Positions 19,124 through 34,100 of a stretch of DNA of 64,000 nt are shown piece by piece. The DNA is from Streptomonospora nanhaiensis. GTDB lineage: Bacteria > Actinomycetota > Actinomycetes > Streptosporangiales > Streptosporangiaceae. The position numbers and the translations under genes were made by a program. Below the pieces are notes generated by a model that was given only the letters and a program-made list of their open reading frames with translations, was not told where the DNA came from and ran no database searches. The stretch lies in NCBI RefSeq assembly GCF_026642255.1, contig NZ_CP113264.1, forward strand, positions 4,898,001 to 4,962,000, given 5' to 3'. The stretch's first letter is position 1; every line of letters starts with the position of its first letter.

Positions 19124-22100
19124 ATGCCGTTGGACCACAACATGTCCGACTCCTCACGCAAAGCGATCGAGGTCCTCACCGGCATCCAGGTCCCCAAAGC
19201 CGGCATCAACAACCTCGGCCGCGCCTCGGAGATCTACACCGCCCTGGACCAACGCCTGGCCGTGCTCGAGGACCTGTTCGACCTCAGCCGCAAACACGCC
19301 CGCCGCCACTTCGACGGCCACACCGCCGACCGCTACGAACGCTCCCTGGACCAGTTCACCAGAGGCGAGAACAACTACGTCGGCTCGGCCCGCGACAACT
19401 CCACCGTCATGTCCGCCGAACTCTTCAAGGCCCGCGCCAACGTCGAGTACATGCACATGATGGTCATCGGCCAGTTCGTCCAGCTCCTGGCCGAGATCGC
19501 CTGGGCCATCGCCATGGCCAAGTTCACCTTCGGCGCCTCGCTGAAGTGGATCCCGATCTTCAAGGCCATCCGCAGCCTGGCCATGCGCCGCATCCTGACC
19601 TGGCTGCTCATCACCGTGCCCGGCCACCAGATCATCAGCCAGATCTTCGCGAGCATGGACAGCATCATCCAGCGCATCCAGATCGGACGCGGCACCCGCC
19701 ACCACCGCGACAGCGCCCTGACCGCGAGCGCCCACAAGGGCGCCGCCATCGAGGGCGTGCTCTCCGCGGTCTTCTCCGCCGGCATGGACGGGCTCTTCAG
19801 CAAACACCTGTCCGACCTGTTCAGCAAAGGCCTCACCGACCTCAAACTCCTGCCCGACCCGCCCCCGCTGATCCGCACCGGACCCGACGGGCCCGGCGGG
19901 CCGCCCCCGGTCGGCCCGCCGCTGCGCGAGACCCCCGACGGGCCCCCGCCCGGACCGCCCACCGGTCCCCCCGACGGGCCGCCTTCGGGGCCGGTCAAAG
20001 ACGATCCGCCGCCCCTCAACCGCGACACCGACACCCCGCCACCCCCCGGCGGCGGTGGCGGTCCCGACGGACCCCCCGCCAGGCCCAAGGACGACCCCCC
20101 GGCCGGACCGGTCAAGGACGACCCCCCGGTCAACCCGGACCGGGGGCCGGACTCCCCCGCACCCAAGGACACGGGTCCCACACCCGTGCCCGCGCCCAAA
20201 GAGGGACCGCCCCCGCCGCCGTCGTTGAACAAGGACCTGGCCGAGGTGTTCGGCCGCCACAACGACGAGTTCCTCACCCCCTACAACCCCGCCAGCCCCG
20301 TCGGCGCCGGAGCCTTCGACAACGCGACCAAGGCCGCCGCAGCACGCCAGGACTTCGCCGAGGTGTTCGCCCGCAACTTCGGCGACCACCTGGGCGAGGC
20401 GGCAGCGCGCGACCTGGGACGCGACTACGCCACCACCCTGGCCCGCCACTGGAACGACCCCGACCTGGGCCGGCACCTGCGCGACACCATCGGCGACCGC
20501 CTCCCGCCCCACATGCGCGACCACCTCGCCGACGTCCCCACCAACCTGCAAAAACCCCTGGGCGAGTACTTCTCCACCACCGGCGCCTACACCCAACAGG
20601 TCGGCGGCAGCATCGGCACCGGAGCACTCGAGGGCTACCTCGGCGAGGGCCTGGGCAGCCTGGCCGACGGACGCGGCTGGGAGGCCTCGGGCTACTCCGC
20701 CACCGCCGGCGCCACCCAGGCCGGAATCCAACAAGGCGCCACCGACGGCGCCCTGCACGGCCTGGACCTGTTCAGCGACAAAGACAGACCCGACATCACC
20801 AACCCGCCGCCCACGGAAACCGACAGCACCGGTAACCGAACCGACCACCGCACCGGCCCCGAGATCCCCGGCCCGTGGGCGGGCGGGGACGACCTCCCGG
20901 GCCAGGGCGGCGACCGGTCCCCCGAACGCGACGGCGACGGCCCCCCGCGACAAGACGACCGCGGGGACGGGGACGGCCGTGGACAGGACAGGCGGCCCGA
21001 CCGCGACGGCCACCCGGCCACCGCCTCACACGACACCGGCGACCGCGACGACCTCTCCGACATCGACGACGTCCCCGACCTGGTCAGCGACACCGACAGC
21101 GACTTCGGCGACACCGATTCCGACTTCGGCGACGCCGACGACCGCGACCGCCACCAACCCAACGACGACACCGTCCGCGTCCACCAGGACGAGGACGTGC
21201 GCGCCCCCTACCCCGACCCCTTCAAGTCCCCCGAGGACGCCAAGGACCCCTTCGGGACCAACGAGGCCAAACACCCCGGCCTGGGCAACGACCCCTTCCA
21301 CCCCGGCATGAACGACGGACCCCTGACCGTCAACTTCCTCAACGCCATCGTCCCCGACAACCCCATGGCGACCCAGCCCCCCGCAACCGAACAGACCACA
21401 CCCCACACCCAGACCACACCCGACACCGGCAACACGAACCAGGCCGACCGCTCCACCCCCGCCCCCGAGCAGCACACCGCCCCTCCCCTCGTGGCCGCGC
21501 CGATCGGCCAAGCAGCTCCACCGCCCGCGACCACACCGCAGAACACGGCCACCGACAACAACCAGCGCTCCACGCCCTCGGAACGGGACAACGGTGGGCG
21601 TCCGTCCCAGCGCACCGACGGCACCCGCACCCCGGACCCGTCCCCACAGCGCCCAACCGGCGACGCCCCCAAGGTCACCACCGAGAGCACCCCGCCCGCT
21701 CCGCAGACCACGACCACCGACGGCCCCACCGCCACCGATGAACCGCGTGCGGTCCCCCACGGCACCTCCGACCCCGAACAGCAGACCTCACCGGCCGGGG
21801 TCCCGCTGCCCCCGTCTCCCGTCACCGAGAGCGACGGTCAGCAGGACACCGACACCACCTCCGAGAGCGCACCGCCCCAGGACACGCAGGACACCGGGCA
21901 CGCCCCCTCCGACCGCGACGGCGAACAGCCCGACCAGCGCGGCGAGGACACCCCCCGGAACGACGACCGCCCCCAGGACGGAGACGAGGACCAGGCCGGA
22001 GACGGCACAGGACGGTCCGACGACGGCGACCGGTCGGGCGAGCAGAGCGGTGAACGGTCGGGAGACGACAGGGACCGGTCAGGGAACGAGAGCCGCGAGG

Positions 22101-25100
22101 ACTCCCCCGCCGGAGAGGGCCAGACGCCCGGAGCGACCCTGTCCCGGAACACGGACGGTGTCCCACAGGACCCGGAGACACCGCGGCCCCGTCCGCAACC
22201 GCTCACCGACGCTCAGGCCGGTCCGGGACGCAACAGCCCACCCTCCCCCGCCACCGTGGAGCCCCCCGCCACGACCGACAACCGGGAGACCACAACCCCG
22301 CCCAACAGCGAGACGCCGGCACCGGGCGCCGGGCACGCCCCGCCCGCCACCGAGGCCACCACACCCGACACGACCCAGGGCACTCCGACCCCCACCCAGA
22401 ACACGGACGCGCCTGCGGCGCCGCCCGCCGCCGGCCCCGAGCGCGCCGCGGACAGCGGCTCCCCCACCCCCGGAGCCACGCGCACCGACCCCACCGCTCC
22501 CGGGATCGACCCGGGGGCCGACGCCCGCGCCGCGTCGGTCCTGGAGCGCCTGCCCGAACTCACCCGGGCCCTCGCGGACAAGGACATCCCCCGGGCGCGG
22601 GCGCTGGGGGCCGAGTTCTGGCGGCTGCTGCGCCCGGTCGACGGCCCGGCCCCGGAGAACCGCTCCATCCACGAGGCGCGCGCGCTGGCCCAGGCACTGG
22701 TGTACACCGTCTCCGACCCCTCCAACAGGCGCGTCCCGCTGAGCGGGGAGTCCGTCCCTGCCGAACGCGTCCGGGACGCCGAGTCCCTGGCCCGCGGCAT
22801 CGGCCGCCACCTGCAAGACCGCCACGACCCGGTCCGCGCCCGGCTCTGGCAGCCCGGCGGGCAGCTCACGACGGACTACGTCCGCTACGCGATGCAGGAC
22901 CCCGCAGACCGGGGCCCCTCCCCCTACGACGCACCGGACACCGTGACGACCGTCAACACGGCGCTGGTGGACGGCGACGGAGACGCACCGGCCCCGCAAG
23001 AACAGTCCGGGGAGTCGTCGACGCCGGGCCGGACAGCGACGGACAACGAGGGCCCCGCCGCGTCCGGGTCCGGGACGATCCGCCGACTGCCGACCGGTGC
23101 CGAAGCCGACCGCTACGGCGACCTCCTGCACGACCCCGGCTACAACCCCAACGCCTTCGACGTGCTCCCCACCGCGACCCAGGACACGGTCTCCGCCTAC
23201 ACCCGCTCCCCCTGGCTGAACCGCTTCGCGCGGCTGAGTCCGTTGAACGAGGCGACGGTGCAGGCCGAACTGGACCGCATCCGAAACGAGAGCCGGGCCC
23301 ACCCCGGATGGCAGGTCTACGAGATCGGCGGCGGCCGGTGGCCCGGCCTGGCACGGCTGGAGGAAGCCGCGGAGCGGGGCGGACTGAGCCCCGAGCAGGA
23401 GCGGATCGTGCAAGGCGTCCTCGGCAACCGGTACCCGGAGGCGGCGCTGGAGAACCTCCGCGAGCGCTCCGGACGCGCAGGCGAGATCGCCGATTCCCTC
23501 GCCCTGCGCGGTGAACCGGCGCACTTCCCCGACTCCTCGGAAGTCCTGGCGTTGCTCCGGCGCCTGGACCGCGCCACCGGCCGACCCTTCCCCGAGGGTT
23601 TCGAGGCCGTGCACGGCATGTACCACCACCGGCACCTGTTGGGCGAGGGCAGCACCGATCCCCGCACCCTCGCGGGGACCACCCACGTGGAACAGGGGTA
23701 CCTCTCGATCTCCCTCGGTACCGCTCCGTCCGCGGCGGGCGGCTCCCCCATCGACCTGATGCGGCTGACCGTGCCGGAAGGCTCCCGGGGGCTGTGGGTC
23801 GGCGACCGGAGCGAACACCCCGGCGAGCGCGAGGTGATCCTCGCCCGGGGGACCCGCTACCGGATCACCGCGGTCGAGCCCTGGGGGCGCGGTTACCTCT
23901 TCCACGCCGAGATCCTGCCCCCCGCGCACGACGACGGGGCCGCCACGGCCCCGGCCTGGACGGGCGAGGTGCTGGACCGCATCGACCGGGCCCTGGACGC
24001 GGAGGACACGGCAGCGGCCCTGGCCGGGATACGCGGGGCGGCGGAACGCTTCACCGCGGACCTGGTCTCCGCTCTGCGGGATGCCGACGGCCCCGGCCGG
24101 ACCCCGGCGATCGGCCGCCTCGAACAGTTGCGGGACGCGGCCGAGCGGCTGGGGGACCTGGCCTCGGAAATCTCCGACACCGACCCGGAGGCGGTCGCGG
24201 CCACGGTCGCCCTGGCCGCGGACCTCGCCGCCGCCGCGGAGAGCGTCGCCGCGCGCGGTGCCGCCGACGCGGCCGCGGCCCGGGACGCGATCCCCGAGCC
24301 GTCCGAGGTGGACCCCGAGAACCCGGACCGGATCACCGACGCCGCACGGGAGCGCGACACGGCCCTCACACGGGTCTCGGAAGCCGACACCGCGCGCGAC
24401 GACGCCGAACGTGCCTCCCACATCGCCTACGAGGCCGCCGACATCGCCGCCCGCACCGCACGGACCACCGGACACGGTGCCGAGGCCCGGGTCGAGGAGG
24501 CGCGCGCGGCCGCCGAGACGGCGGACACCCGGCGCCGCGCCGCGATCACGGCCGCGGAGGACGCGGCCGACCGGCACGAGAGCCTCACCCGCACCGTCAA
24601 CGTGGCCGCGAGCATCGCCGTCGGTATCGCCCTCGGCGACGTGACCGCCTCCCTCGGCGACGCCGCCGCGACGGCGGCCGCCCTCGCCCGGGCGCGGTCC
24701 ATCGCCGACCTGACCCCCCCGGGCTCCACGGCGCGCATGAGACTGAACATGCGCATGGACGCGATGGGGCTCTCCGCCCCGGTCGGCTCCGGCGACCCCG
24801 TCGTCCTCGCCGTGACCGACATCGCCGGAGAGGTACGGGACCCGGACGGGGACGGCACCGGGATGAGCGACGCCGAACTCGACTCCCTCGCCCGTGGACT
24901 GGGACTGACCGACCCCGACGACGCGAAGCCGGACCTGGCGGAGGCCCCCGGCCCCGCGACCGGCACACCCCCGAGCGACCGGACGGAGCGAGGGCCGGAG
25001 GCGCACCCCGCGGCGGGCTCGCCCCTGGACACGTTCCACAGCGCCCTCAACACGCAGACCCCGCCCGTCCGGAGCGGACCGGTGACCGGGGAGGAGTCCT

Positions 25101-28100
25101 CCGGCCCCGGGGCCGAACCGTCCCCGCGACCGGTTCCGGCCCCGTCGGCGCCCGAGTCGAACACGGACGACGGGACCACCGAGGCCGCCCCTGCCGAGAC
25201 CGGCGTTTCGCGGGGACAGGCGACACCGCCGGACCCGCTGACCACCGGGACCGGGAAGACGACGGAGGAGGCGGTGCGCCCGCCCGCGCCGCCCGAGGCC
25301 GAGACGCGCGTGCCCACAGAGGAGGCGCGGACACGGACCGAGGACGGGGGTCACGAGGAGGGCGCGCCTCCCCCGCCTCCCGCACCCGCTCCGACCGAGA
25401 ACGACGGCGCCGAACCGGAGCCGTCAGCGCAGCCCGTCGACATCGACGTCACCACGAACACCGAGGACACGGAACAGCCTCCCCCGTCCCAGCAGCATGA
25501 GCACGACACCACCGCAGGGCCCGCCGAGACGGTGGACACCACGGGCACGGTGGAGACCGCAGACCCCGTGGACACGACGGACACCACGGGCACGGAGCAG
25601 CCGCTCCCGCCCCAGCAGGAGAACACCGACCTCACCACGGACACCAGGAACACCACGCCCCCCGCGAACACGGAACAGCCTCCTCCGCCCCCGCCACCGC
25701 AGGAGAACACCGACTCCACCGCAGACCCCGTGCACACGGCGGACCCCGTGGACACGACGGATACCACGGGCACGGAGCAACCGCTCCCGCCCCAGCAGGA
25801 GAACACCGACCTCACCACGGACACCAGGAACACCACGCCCCCCGCGAACACGGAACAGCCTCCTCCGCCCCCGCCACCGCAGGAGAACACCGACACCACC
25901 GTCGGCACGGACACGGAGCGCCCGCAGCCCGACACCGGCGACACCCGGCCACGGGAGGAGCCAGCGCCCCGGAACTACCCGGGTTCCGTGCGGCCGGACC
26001 GGACGGGCGTCCCCTACGACCTCGGCTACCTGTTGACATCCAACCTGGTCAACTCCAGCATGGTCCACGCCGAGCACCTGCGTTCGTTCGTGGACGACAC
26101 CCTCGCCAACGACGCCGGACACGTCGACGCCACCGTGCGCGACGCGGTCAGGGAGCAGGTCGACGCCCAGGCGCGCAAGCAGACGGGCGTGTTCTTCGGA
26201 CCGGAGGGGTTCTCCACGACGGTCACCGGAGCGGACGGCTCCACCTGGCGGGCGGATCTGCGACTGCGCTCCTCCCGCGGGGATTTCCACCACGCACCCA
26301 CCCAGCCGGAACAGGGCACGGCCTCCACCGAGCTGAAGCTGGTGGACGAGGCAGGGGAGGCCAACCCTGCCGAGGGCAGCGGCAACCACGGCGGCACCAA
26401 GTTCGTCGGAGTGGGGTTCCAGGTCACCCCCCTGCTCCTCGGCACGGTGGGCGGCGCCGACATCGGCCCCCGCTTCACCTTCAGCTTCTCGGGGGGAACA
26501 CGCCAACGGCAGACCGTGGACACGGCGGTCAGCGTCCACGACAGCTACACCAGCTACGAGATCAAGGGCAAGCCCGAGGTCTACGCCTCCGACCTGACCA
26601 TGTCCTTCGATCTGACCCCCGTCCACGTCCCGAGGCAGGCAGCGGCCGGCGGCACCACCCAGGCGAACAGCGGCACTCCGCCGGGCAGCACCGACCCGAA
26701 CAACGGCACCGGCTCCGACGACGACACCGCTCCAGCCGACGACACCCCGCCGGACCAGGCCGTGAACGCCCTGGCCGAGTCCTCCGACGGGGTGCTCCTG
26801 ATCCTTCCGGGCGAGGTCGTGGCCAACACCGGCCCGGAGACGATCCACCTGCGGGACCCCTTCGCGACCGAGGACCACCAGCGCGGCCGGAACGACGACC
26901 ACAGGCCCGTGGGACCGCACGCGGACAAGGGGCACCCCGTGTCGGTCGGCGACATCCGGTTGAGCGACGGGTCCTCCGACAAGTCCTTCCCCGACTGGAT
27001 CGCCGACCACCTGTGGTCCCCGGAGCGGGACCGCGGGTGGTGGAAGTCCGCGGTCGACAAGGTGACGCCCGGGTTCGTCGACAGGCGCAGGCAGCAGAAG
27101 CTGGACGCCTTCCGCGACCAGGTCGGGGAGTCCTTCTCCAAGAAGTCCATCCGCAACAACCTGTCGGAGATGACCTCGGCGCCCGCGGTCTTCACCGTCA
27201 CCGACCCCTCGGGCAGGCCCCGGCTGGTGAGCGTCCAGTCCGTGCCCACCGCCTACGACGCCAAGTCCCACACCATCCAGCCCGCGAAGTACATCAAGGG
27301 CAACAAGGCCGAGAACGAGAGCGGCAGCTCACTCCGGCACAGCGACTTCCTCGGCGGGACCCTGGGCGCGGGCGTCAGCGTGGACGCGGGAGCCGTGGGC
27401 GGCACCCACAGGGCCCGCGTCGACGCGCTGGCGGTGGAGGGGGGCGTGCGGGGACGGTCGACCGCGGAGAGCTCGCAGGTGTCGTCGGGATCGGTCAACC
27501 GCATGAACTACGGCAAGACCGAGTCGTCCGCCTACGACGTGCAGCGCAACTACTACGTGCACTTCGACGGCGAACCCGACGTGTACCGCTTCCAGGGCGA
27601 CACCGTCGAGATCCTCACCGTCCAGGAGGCCCGCATCCTGAACGGGGACGAGCCCCCGGACAAGGTGCCCGCTCCTCCCGAGCCCGTCCGGACCGAGGGG
27701 GGCGACACGCAGCCCGGGACGGTGAACACCCCCGGGACCGTTCCCGACGCCACCGGCGACCAGCGGTCCGGGGACGACGGGAACCGGAGTGCGCCGGGCG
27801 GCGAACGGAACGGGGACACCGGGAACGAGGGCCGGGATCAGCAACGGGAGCGCGGGCCGGAGCAGGAACGACCGCCCGGCGAGCGGCCTTCCGGAGAGCG
27901 CCCGTCCGGAGACGAACAGCCCGGAAACCCGCGGCCCCCTCGTCCGAACCTGGCCGAGGAGCACCCGGTCACCTTCCACGGGGCCGTGCCCCGCGACTTC
28001 ACCTGGCCCGACGGCAGCCAGTACCGCGACGTCGACGGGCAGCAGCGCAGCATCTACCAGCAGATCGCGCACGAGGTGCTGACCGGGCTGGCCGACAAGC

Positions 28101-31100
28101 TGCCCGGCCTGGTCCTGCCCGACATGGCGCGCGACCCGAAGAACTTCGCCCGGCGGCCCGGCCACGAGAACAGTGGCCCGTTCACCGGTTCCACGCGCGA
28201 GCACCGTCCCTTCCGGCGCGACCACGAGACCGCCGTCTTCAACACCCACAGGGTCATGGACGCGATCTCCGCGTCCGATTTCAAGGGCGGCACGGACGGC
28301 CTGACACTGCACGGCCGGCCCATCCACCTGATCGACACGGGAAGGTTCAACCCCGGCGCGCTCTTCGAGTCGGGCCAGAAAGTGATGCGCTCCCCGTTCG
28401 TCGCGGTACGCATCAGCGCGGACTTCTCCTCGCTCAGACACGCCGGAGAGACCACGAGGGGCACCGGGGGCGAGTACGCGGGCGGGACCGAGATCACCAC
28501 CGCGGAGGGCTCTCAGAAGCGCAAGACGCTCCGGTTCTCCTCCGGCGGCTACATCCGCCGGATCGACGCCGTCGACGCGGCCGGCAACCCGAGCGACGGC
28601 GGCGTGTTCTCGGTCGCCCTCCAGATGAGCGACACCAAGGGGAAGAGCCGGGGCCTGGGCATGAAGTCCCAGAGCGAGAGGACCATCCAGTACGCGGAGG
28701 ACTCCAGTGTCTGGAACTCCGGGGTCCGGTTCAGGGCGAGGCTCTACGAGGACGACGACCTCGGCATGGTCCTGGGCGGCGACACTCCGCTGTCCGACCG
28801 CGGAAAGGACCTGCTCAGCCGCCCGATCGAGGCGCTGGCCACGATGGACACGGCCAAGGCGGTGCCGGGCGGGGAACGCGGCGGCCGGGACGACGCTGCC
28901 CCCGCCCCGCGGGTCACCCGGATCCGACCGCTGCCGGTCGATCAGGTCAGGGAGATGATCGACGGTCCCACCAGGCCGACGCCGGACAGGGTCCGCAAGA
29001 CGCGCGACGTGACCGGCGGTGTCAAGAGGTTGTTCGGCGGCGGGCAGAGCCGACGGCCCCCGGTCGAACAGGCGCCCGCCCCGGCGCCGGAGAACTCCAC
29101 CGGGCAGCAGAACACCGGTTCCCGGACCGGCGGCGACCAGCGAACAGCAGCCCCCGACACCGACACCAACCGGCCGAACACCACGACCGACGAGGACACC
29201 GCCGGCCGACAGAACACCGACTCCCGGACCGGCGACGTCCGGAGACCGCCGGCCACGGAAACCACGGGCGGCGCCGACGACACCCGCACGAACGACGACG
29301 GCACCACCGGGCAGCAGAACACCGAAACCACCCGGGCGCCCGACACCGAGACCGCGCAGGACACCACCGGGCGGCAGAACCCTGCGGAGAACACCCCCGA
29401 CACCCGCCCCGTCGAACAGCGCCGGGCCGAGAAGCTCCGCAGCACTCCCGCCACCGTCGAGAACGTCAACACCCGGTTCACCACCGGTGACGGCAACCGG
29501 GTGAGCAGCCTGCTCGAAGCCGCCTACGAGAGCTTCTCCTCCACCGCGCCCTGGGAGAGGGACGCAGACGGCCCGCGCCCCTCCAGGGGGCTCGGCAACG
29601 AGCGCAAGCTGCGGCACTTCCTGAGACGGGGCGAGGGAAGCAGACAGTTCTACGAGAACGCGCTCTCCCCGGAGAACCTCACGGACAACCCGGCGGCGCG
29701 CTCCTCCACCGGCGCACGCACCCGCACGGAGTCGAGCGGGGGCGCGCTCTCCCCGATGCACCTCCGCGCGACGTCGTCCACCCGGCTCGACATCGACTCG
29801 GTCGACCGCTTCGAGCAGTCCGACGGCGCGGTCGTCTTCAAGAGCAAGAACACCCTGGAGGTGTTCTCCAGGGACGGGAGGAGGACCGACCTGACCGTCC
29901 TGGCCACGGGCGGAGGCCGGGTCAACCCCAACCCCGTACAGCCGGCCGAGCAGTCCGCGGGCGGGACCGCGCCCGCGCCCAACTCCGCGGGCGCCCCCCT
30001 GATCCAGCTCGGCCCCTCCGCGGGCAAGAGCCTGTTCGACCGCTACACCCTCACCAAGCCCACGTCGCGGTTCAACGAGTCGGTCGAGTTCCACCCCAAG
30101 ATCCCGATGTCGTACTCCTACTCCGCCTCGGGGCGCGTCACGCAGGCGCTGGAGTTCGTCAAGAACTGGAGCATCGGACCGACCTTCTCCCGCGACGCGC
30201 GCTACCGGGGATGGCAGGCCGACTCCGACAACCTGGAATCCGGACTGATCCACATCCGCGACGCCCACGCGTCGGGCATGGTCGAGGACCGGGTCCTGGA
30301 GGTCGACGGCGAGCTGGTCCGCGTCCCCCAGCCCGAACCGGAGCCGCCCGGGTCCGTGAAACCGCGCCCGGGTTTCGAGGACTCCGGCACGATGCTCGAT
30401 CCGGTCGACCCCGACGAGGCCGTCCAGAGCCTCGTCGACGACCTTGCCTCACAGGGCTGGCAGCTGACCAAGGGCAGCCGGGAGATCATCCTGAAGGCCC
30501 TCAAGTCCCACACCGGACTCAACCCCAACACCGGCGTACCGGTGACGGTGAAGATCAGCCCCATCGACCACTCGATCGGGAACCTCAACGCCCCGACGAG
30601 CACGCCGCTGTCCCTGGACGCCACCGTGAGACTGCGGCTCGACAGGGACGACGCGAAGGTCGAGTACCTGGGCGGCAAGACGGAGTACCGACAGCGTCAG
30701 GGTTCGGAGGAAGGGGACAGGCTTCAGCAGGGCAGCGAGAGCTCCGCGTTCCACGGGGCCCACGGCTCGCTCCTGACACCGCTGCCCCAGTCGGGGGGCG
30801 ACCAGCCCGGGGGCACCGCCCCGGCGAGCCGCCCCTACCTGATGGGCTTGCAGGGCGACGGCACCACGACGAACGCGCGCGGCGACGGCGGGATCGTCCG
30901 GGACACGGACAAGCGCTCCACCCAGCTGACCATGGAGACGCCCTACGCGCGGGTGTCGTCCGACACGCGGCTGACACTCGACCTGCACATCTCCGAGAAG
31001 CAGGGCAGGGCCAACTCCCTCCTGGGGGAAACCCCGGGCTCGCGCAGGCGCGACTTCACCGGTACGGGGAACTCGGGCCGGACTCAGGAGCTGTACCCGG

Positions 31101-34100
31101 CCTTCGCCCTCGACCTACGCAACGAAGCGAGCACGACCGGGGGGAACGGCACACCCCGGACGTCCACCGACGGCAACACCACCACCCGGGGAAACACCAC
31201 CACCCGCACGACCACCGACGGCAACACCGCCACCCCCGCAGGGAACAACGGACAGCCCGGCGGACAGCAGACGGGGAACCGGACCGCTCCGGAGAACCCC
31301 TCCAACGACAACTACGCCTCACTGACCGACATGGCGCGCTCCTTGACGCCCGCCGGGGGCCCGGGGTCGCGAGACGCCTTCAACGACGCCCTGACCCTGC
31401 TCGCGTCCGTCGAGAACAAGGGCAAGGACATCCTCGACCTCGGCCGGATCGTCCTGGCGAAGTCGTGGGGCTGGAACCCGCCCGCGGACGCGGTCAGCGA
31501 CGGGCGCTACACCCCGGAGGCCGTCGGGAAGGCGGCCGACTACGTGGCGGACAAGCTCAAGCTGAACTCCCGCAACAACGCCATCGACCAGACGCTCACC
31601 GAACTCGGCATCAAGGCCTCCTTCGCCGAGGCCGGCTCGGAGACGGGCGCCGAACTGCCCGAGCTGGGCCCGACCACGTGGATGATGCGCGCCGTCTCCC
31701 ACCCGGAGACAGCGCGCATCAAGGACTACAACCCGAGCATGCGCCTGACCGACTCCTCGGAGACGGGCAGGACCTTCTCCCCGTTCCACAACGAGTCGTC
31801 CACGACGACCATGGGTTTCGAGGCGCGCCCCTCGGGACGCACCGGAACGGGGCCTCCGACGACGGCCACCCACTACGGCTCGGCCAACAACACGGGATCG
31901 TCCACGTCCGGAGGCGACACCGCACGGGGGAGCAAGCCGAAGGAGCCTCCCCACTCCGACCGCGTCCGTACCGGACCCGGCTACCTGGTCGAGATGGACA
32001 CCGACGTGTTCATCGGGGCCAGGACCGAGCTGAGCGGCCCCTGGTACAAGCGCTCGGCACGCTACGTCGGGGACAAGGCCGCGTCCGCGGGCAGGGCGGT
32101 GCGCGGCGCTTTCGGCGGCCGGAGCACCCCCTCGTCCGTCCCGACCCGCCCGGCCCGGTGGCAGCAGGGCGGGACCACCGTGAAGACGACCCGGTGGATC
32201 TCCCACGGCGACGCGGTGAGGACGGGCATCATCACGCCCGACCACGCCAACCGGATCGCCCCCCTGACCGAGCGTTTCGCTGCGATCCAGCAGTCGCTCG
32301 CAGACGCGGAGAAGGCCTATCTCAACGCGCGCTGGCCTCTGGACAAAGCGGCCTCCGACCGCATCGCCTCACCCGACGACCCGCAGGTCCAGGCGCGTTA
32401 CAGGAACCTGGAGACCACCTACGAGGACCGGCGGGAGGACTTCGACGAGGCGGTACGCAACTGGGTGACGGCACTCCGGGAACTGCGCGACGGCCTGGGC
32501 GACCTCTCGTCCCTGCCCCGGCCGCGCACCGCGACCGCGCCGGCCCTCGACACCATCCAGGAGGAGCCGTCGTCTCCTCCTGCTCCGGCACCGCAGCAGA
32601 ACGCCCTTGACCCCGCCGCCGACCCCGAGGCCGTCGAGCTGCCCGAGCGGCAGCCCGGGCAGGAGGGCCGGCAGCCCGAGCAGGACACCGAACAGCGGGA
32701 CACCGACCCGAACCTCCTGGACACCCTCGGCTCGGCCCTCAACATCCGGCCGCGGGAGGCCGGGGAGGAGGAAGCGCCTCCCCAGCCCCCGCAGAGGAAC
32801 ACCCCGGACCCCGCGACCACCGAGCTGCCCGAGCGCGACAACCGGCCGCAGGTAGACGTGCCGAGGCAAGCACCTGAGCCGAGCGCGGCCGAGGTGCTCG
32901 AACGGGCGCGGCAGAAACTGGCACGGGACACAGTGATGGGCAGGGCCCTCCAAGGCCAGGACGGTTCCTCCCGCAACGAGACCGCTCCCGCCGACAACCG
33001 CCCGGAACGCCACTCACGCAACCAGTCGAAGGGGCCCCTCAGCCACACGGACCAGCGTTCGGGCCCTTCCTCCGAAACGCACGCCCGGCCCGAGTCCGCG
33101 ACGGTCCGGAGACCGAGGATGTGGGCGACGCCGACGGGGGAGGACGGGAACGGGCCGTCCCGGCACGAGGCGGCCCTGCCCGGCGACCAGGCCGAGACCC
33201 GTCGCGGCCCCGCCCCGGAGCGCGCCGACAGCCCCGCCGACAGATACACGGCGAACGACGAGGAGAACCTGTACGACGTCAGTGACGACGAGGAGGAGGC
33301 ACCACGCCCCCGCTGGCTCGACAGGCACTACCCGGAGGCGGCCTCGCTCAGCGGGGAAGAACGCAGAGAGCTGATGCGATCGCTCATGGAACGGTCCCTG
33401 GCGGTGGGCCCGGCCGTTCCCGAAGGGTTCCGGTACGACCCGGACCTGGGCGGTCCCGACGACATCGCCTGGATCGAAGCCCGGGGAGCGCAGCGTTTCC
33501 CCCCGGAGTCCGACACCACCGCCCTGCTCGGTCCCTCCACGGCCCCGAGCGCACCGCAGCAGCAGGACCGGCCTGCGGAGGATCGGGACCAGCGGCCGCA
33601 GCCGACACCGTCCGAGGAGGAGATGGCCGCGGCGGCCCTGGACGCGGTGCTCACCTTCGACGGGCAGCGCCTCCCCCTCCACACGGGGACCGGACCCGAC
33701 CACGGCACAGACCTCCCTGCGGACCAGGACACCCTCTCGGAGGCGTCCACGCCGGACTCGGACACACTCAGGGACATGCGGCTGCGGCTGGAGCGGCTGC
33801 GCTCGTCGAGCCCGGCCCCTTCCGAGGGCGACCGGCCGTCCCCGGCCGACACCGGCCCGACGGGGGACCACGGCCGGCAGAGCTCCCCCGAGCGGACCGG
33901 CCGCGCTTCCGAGGAGCAGCCCGCTCCCCGCCGACCGCAGACCCCTGACCTGCCCGCCCCCTCCACGGACCCGGACCGGAGCGAGTGGGACAACCGGCTC
34001 CGGGCCATGCAGGACTGGAGGGCCAACTGGCAGCACAGGGCGCGCACACCGGAGGAGGAGGACCGCCTGCGGCAGGAGTGGAGGGCCCGGTGGTCGCTGC

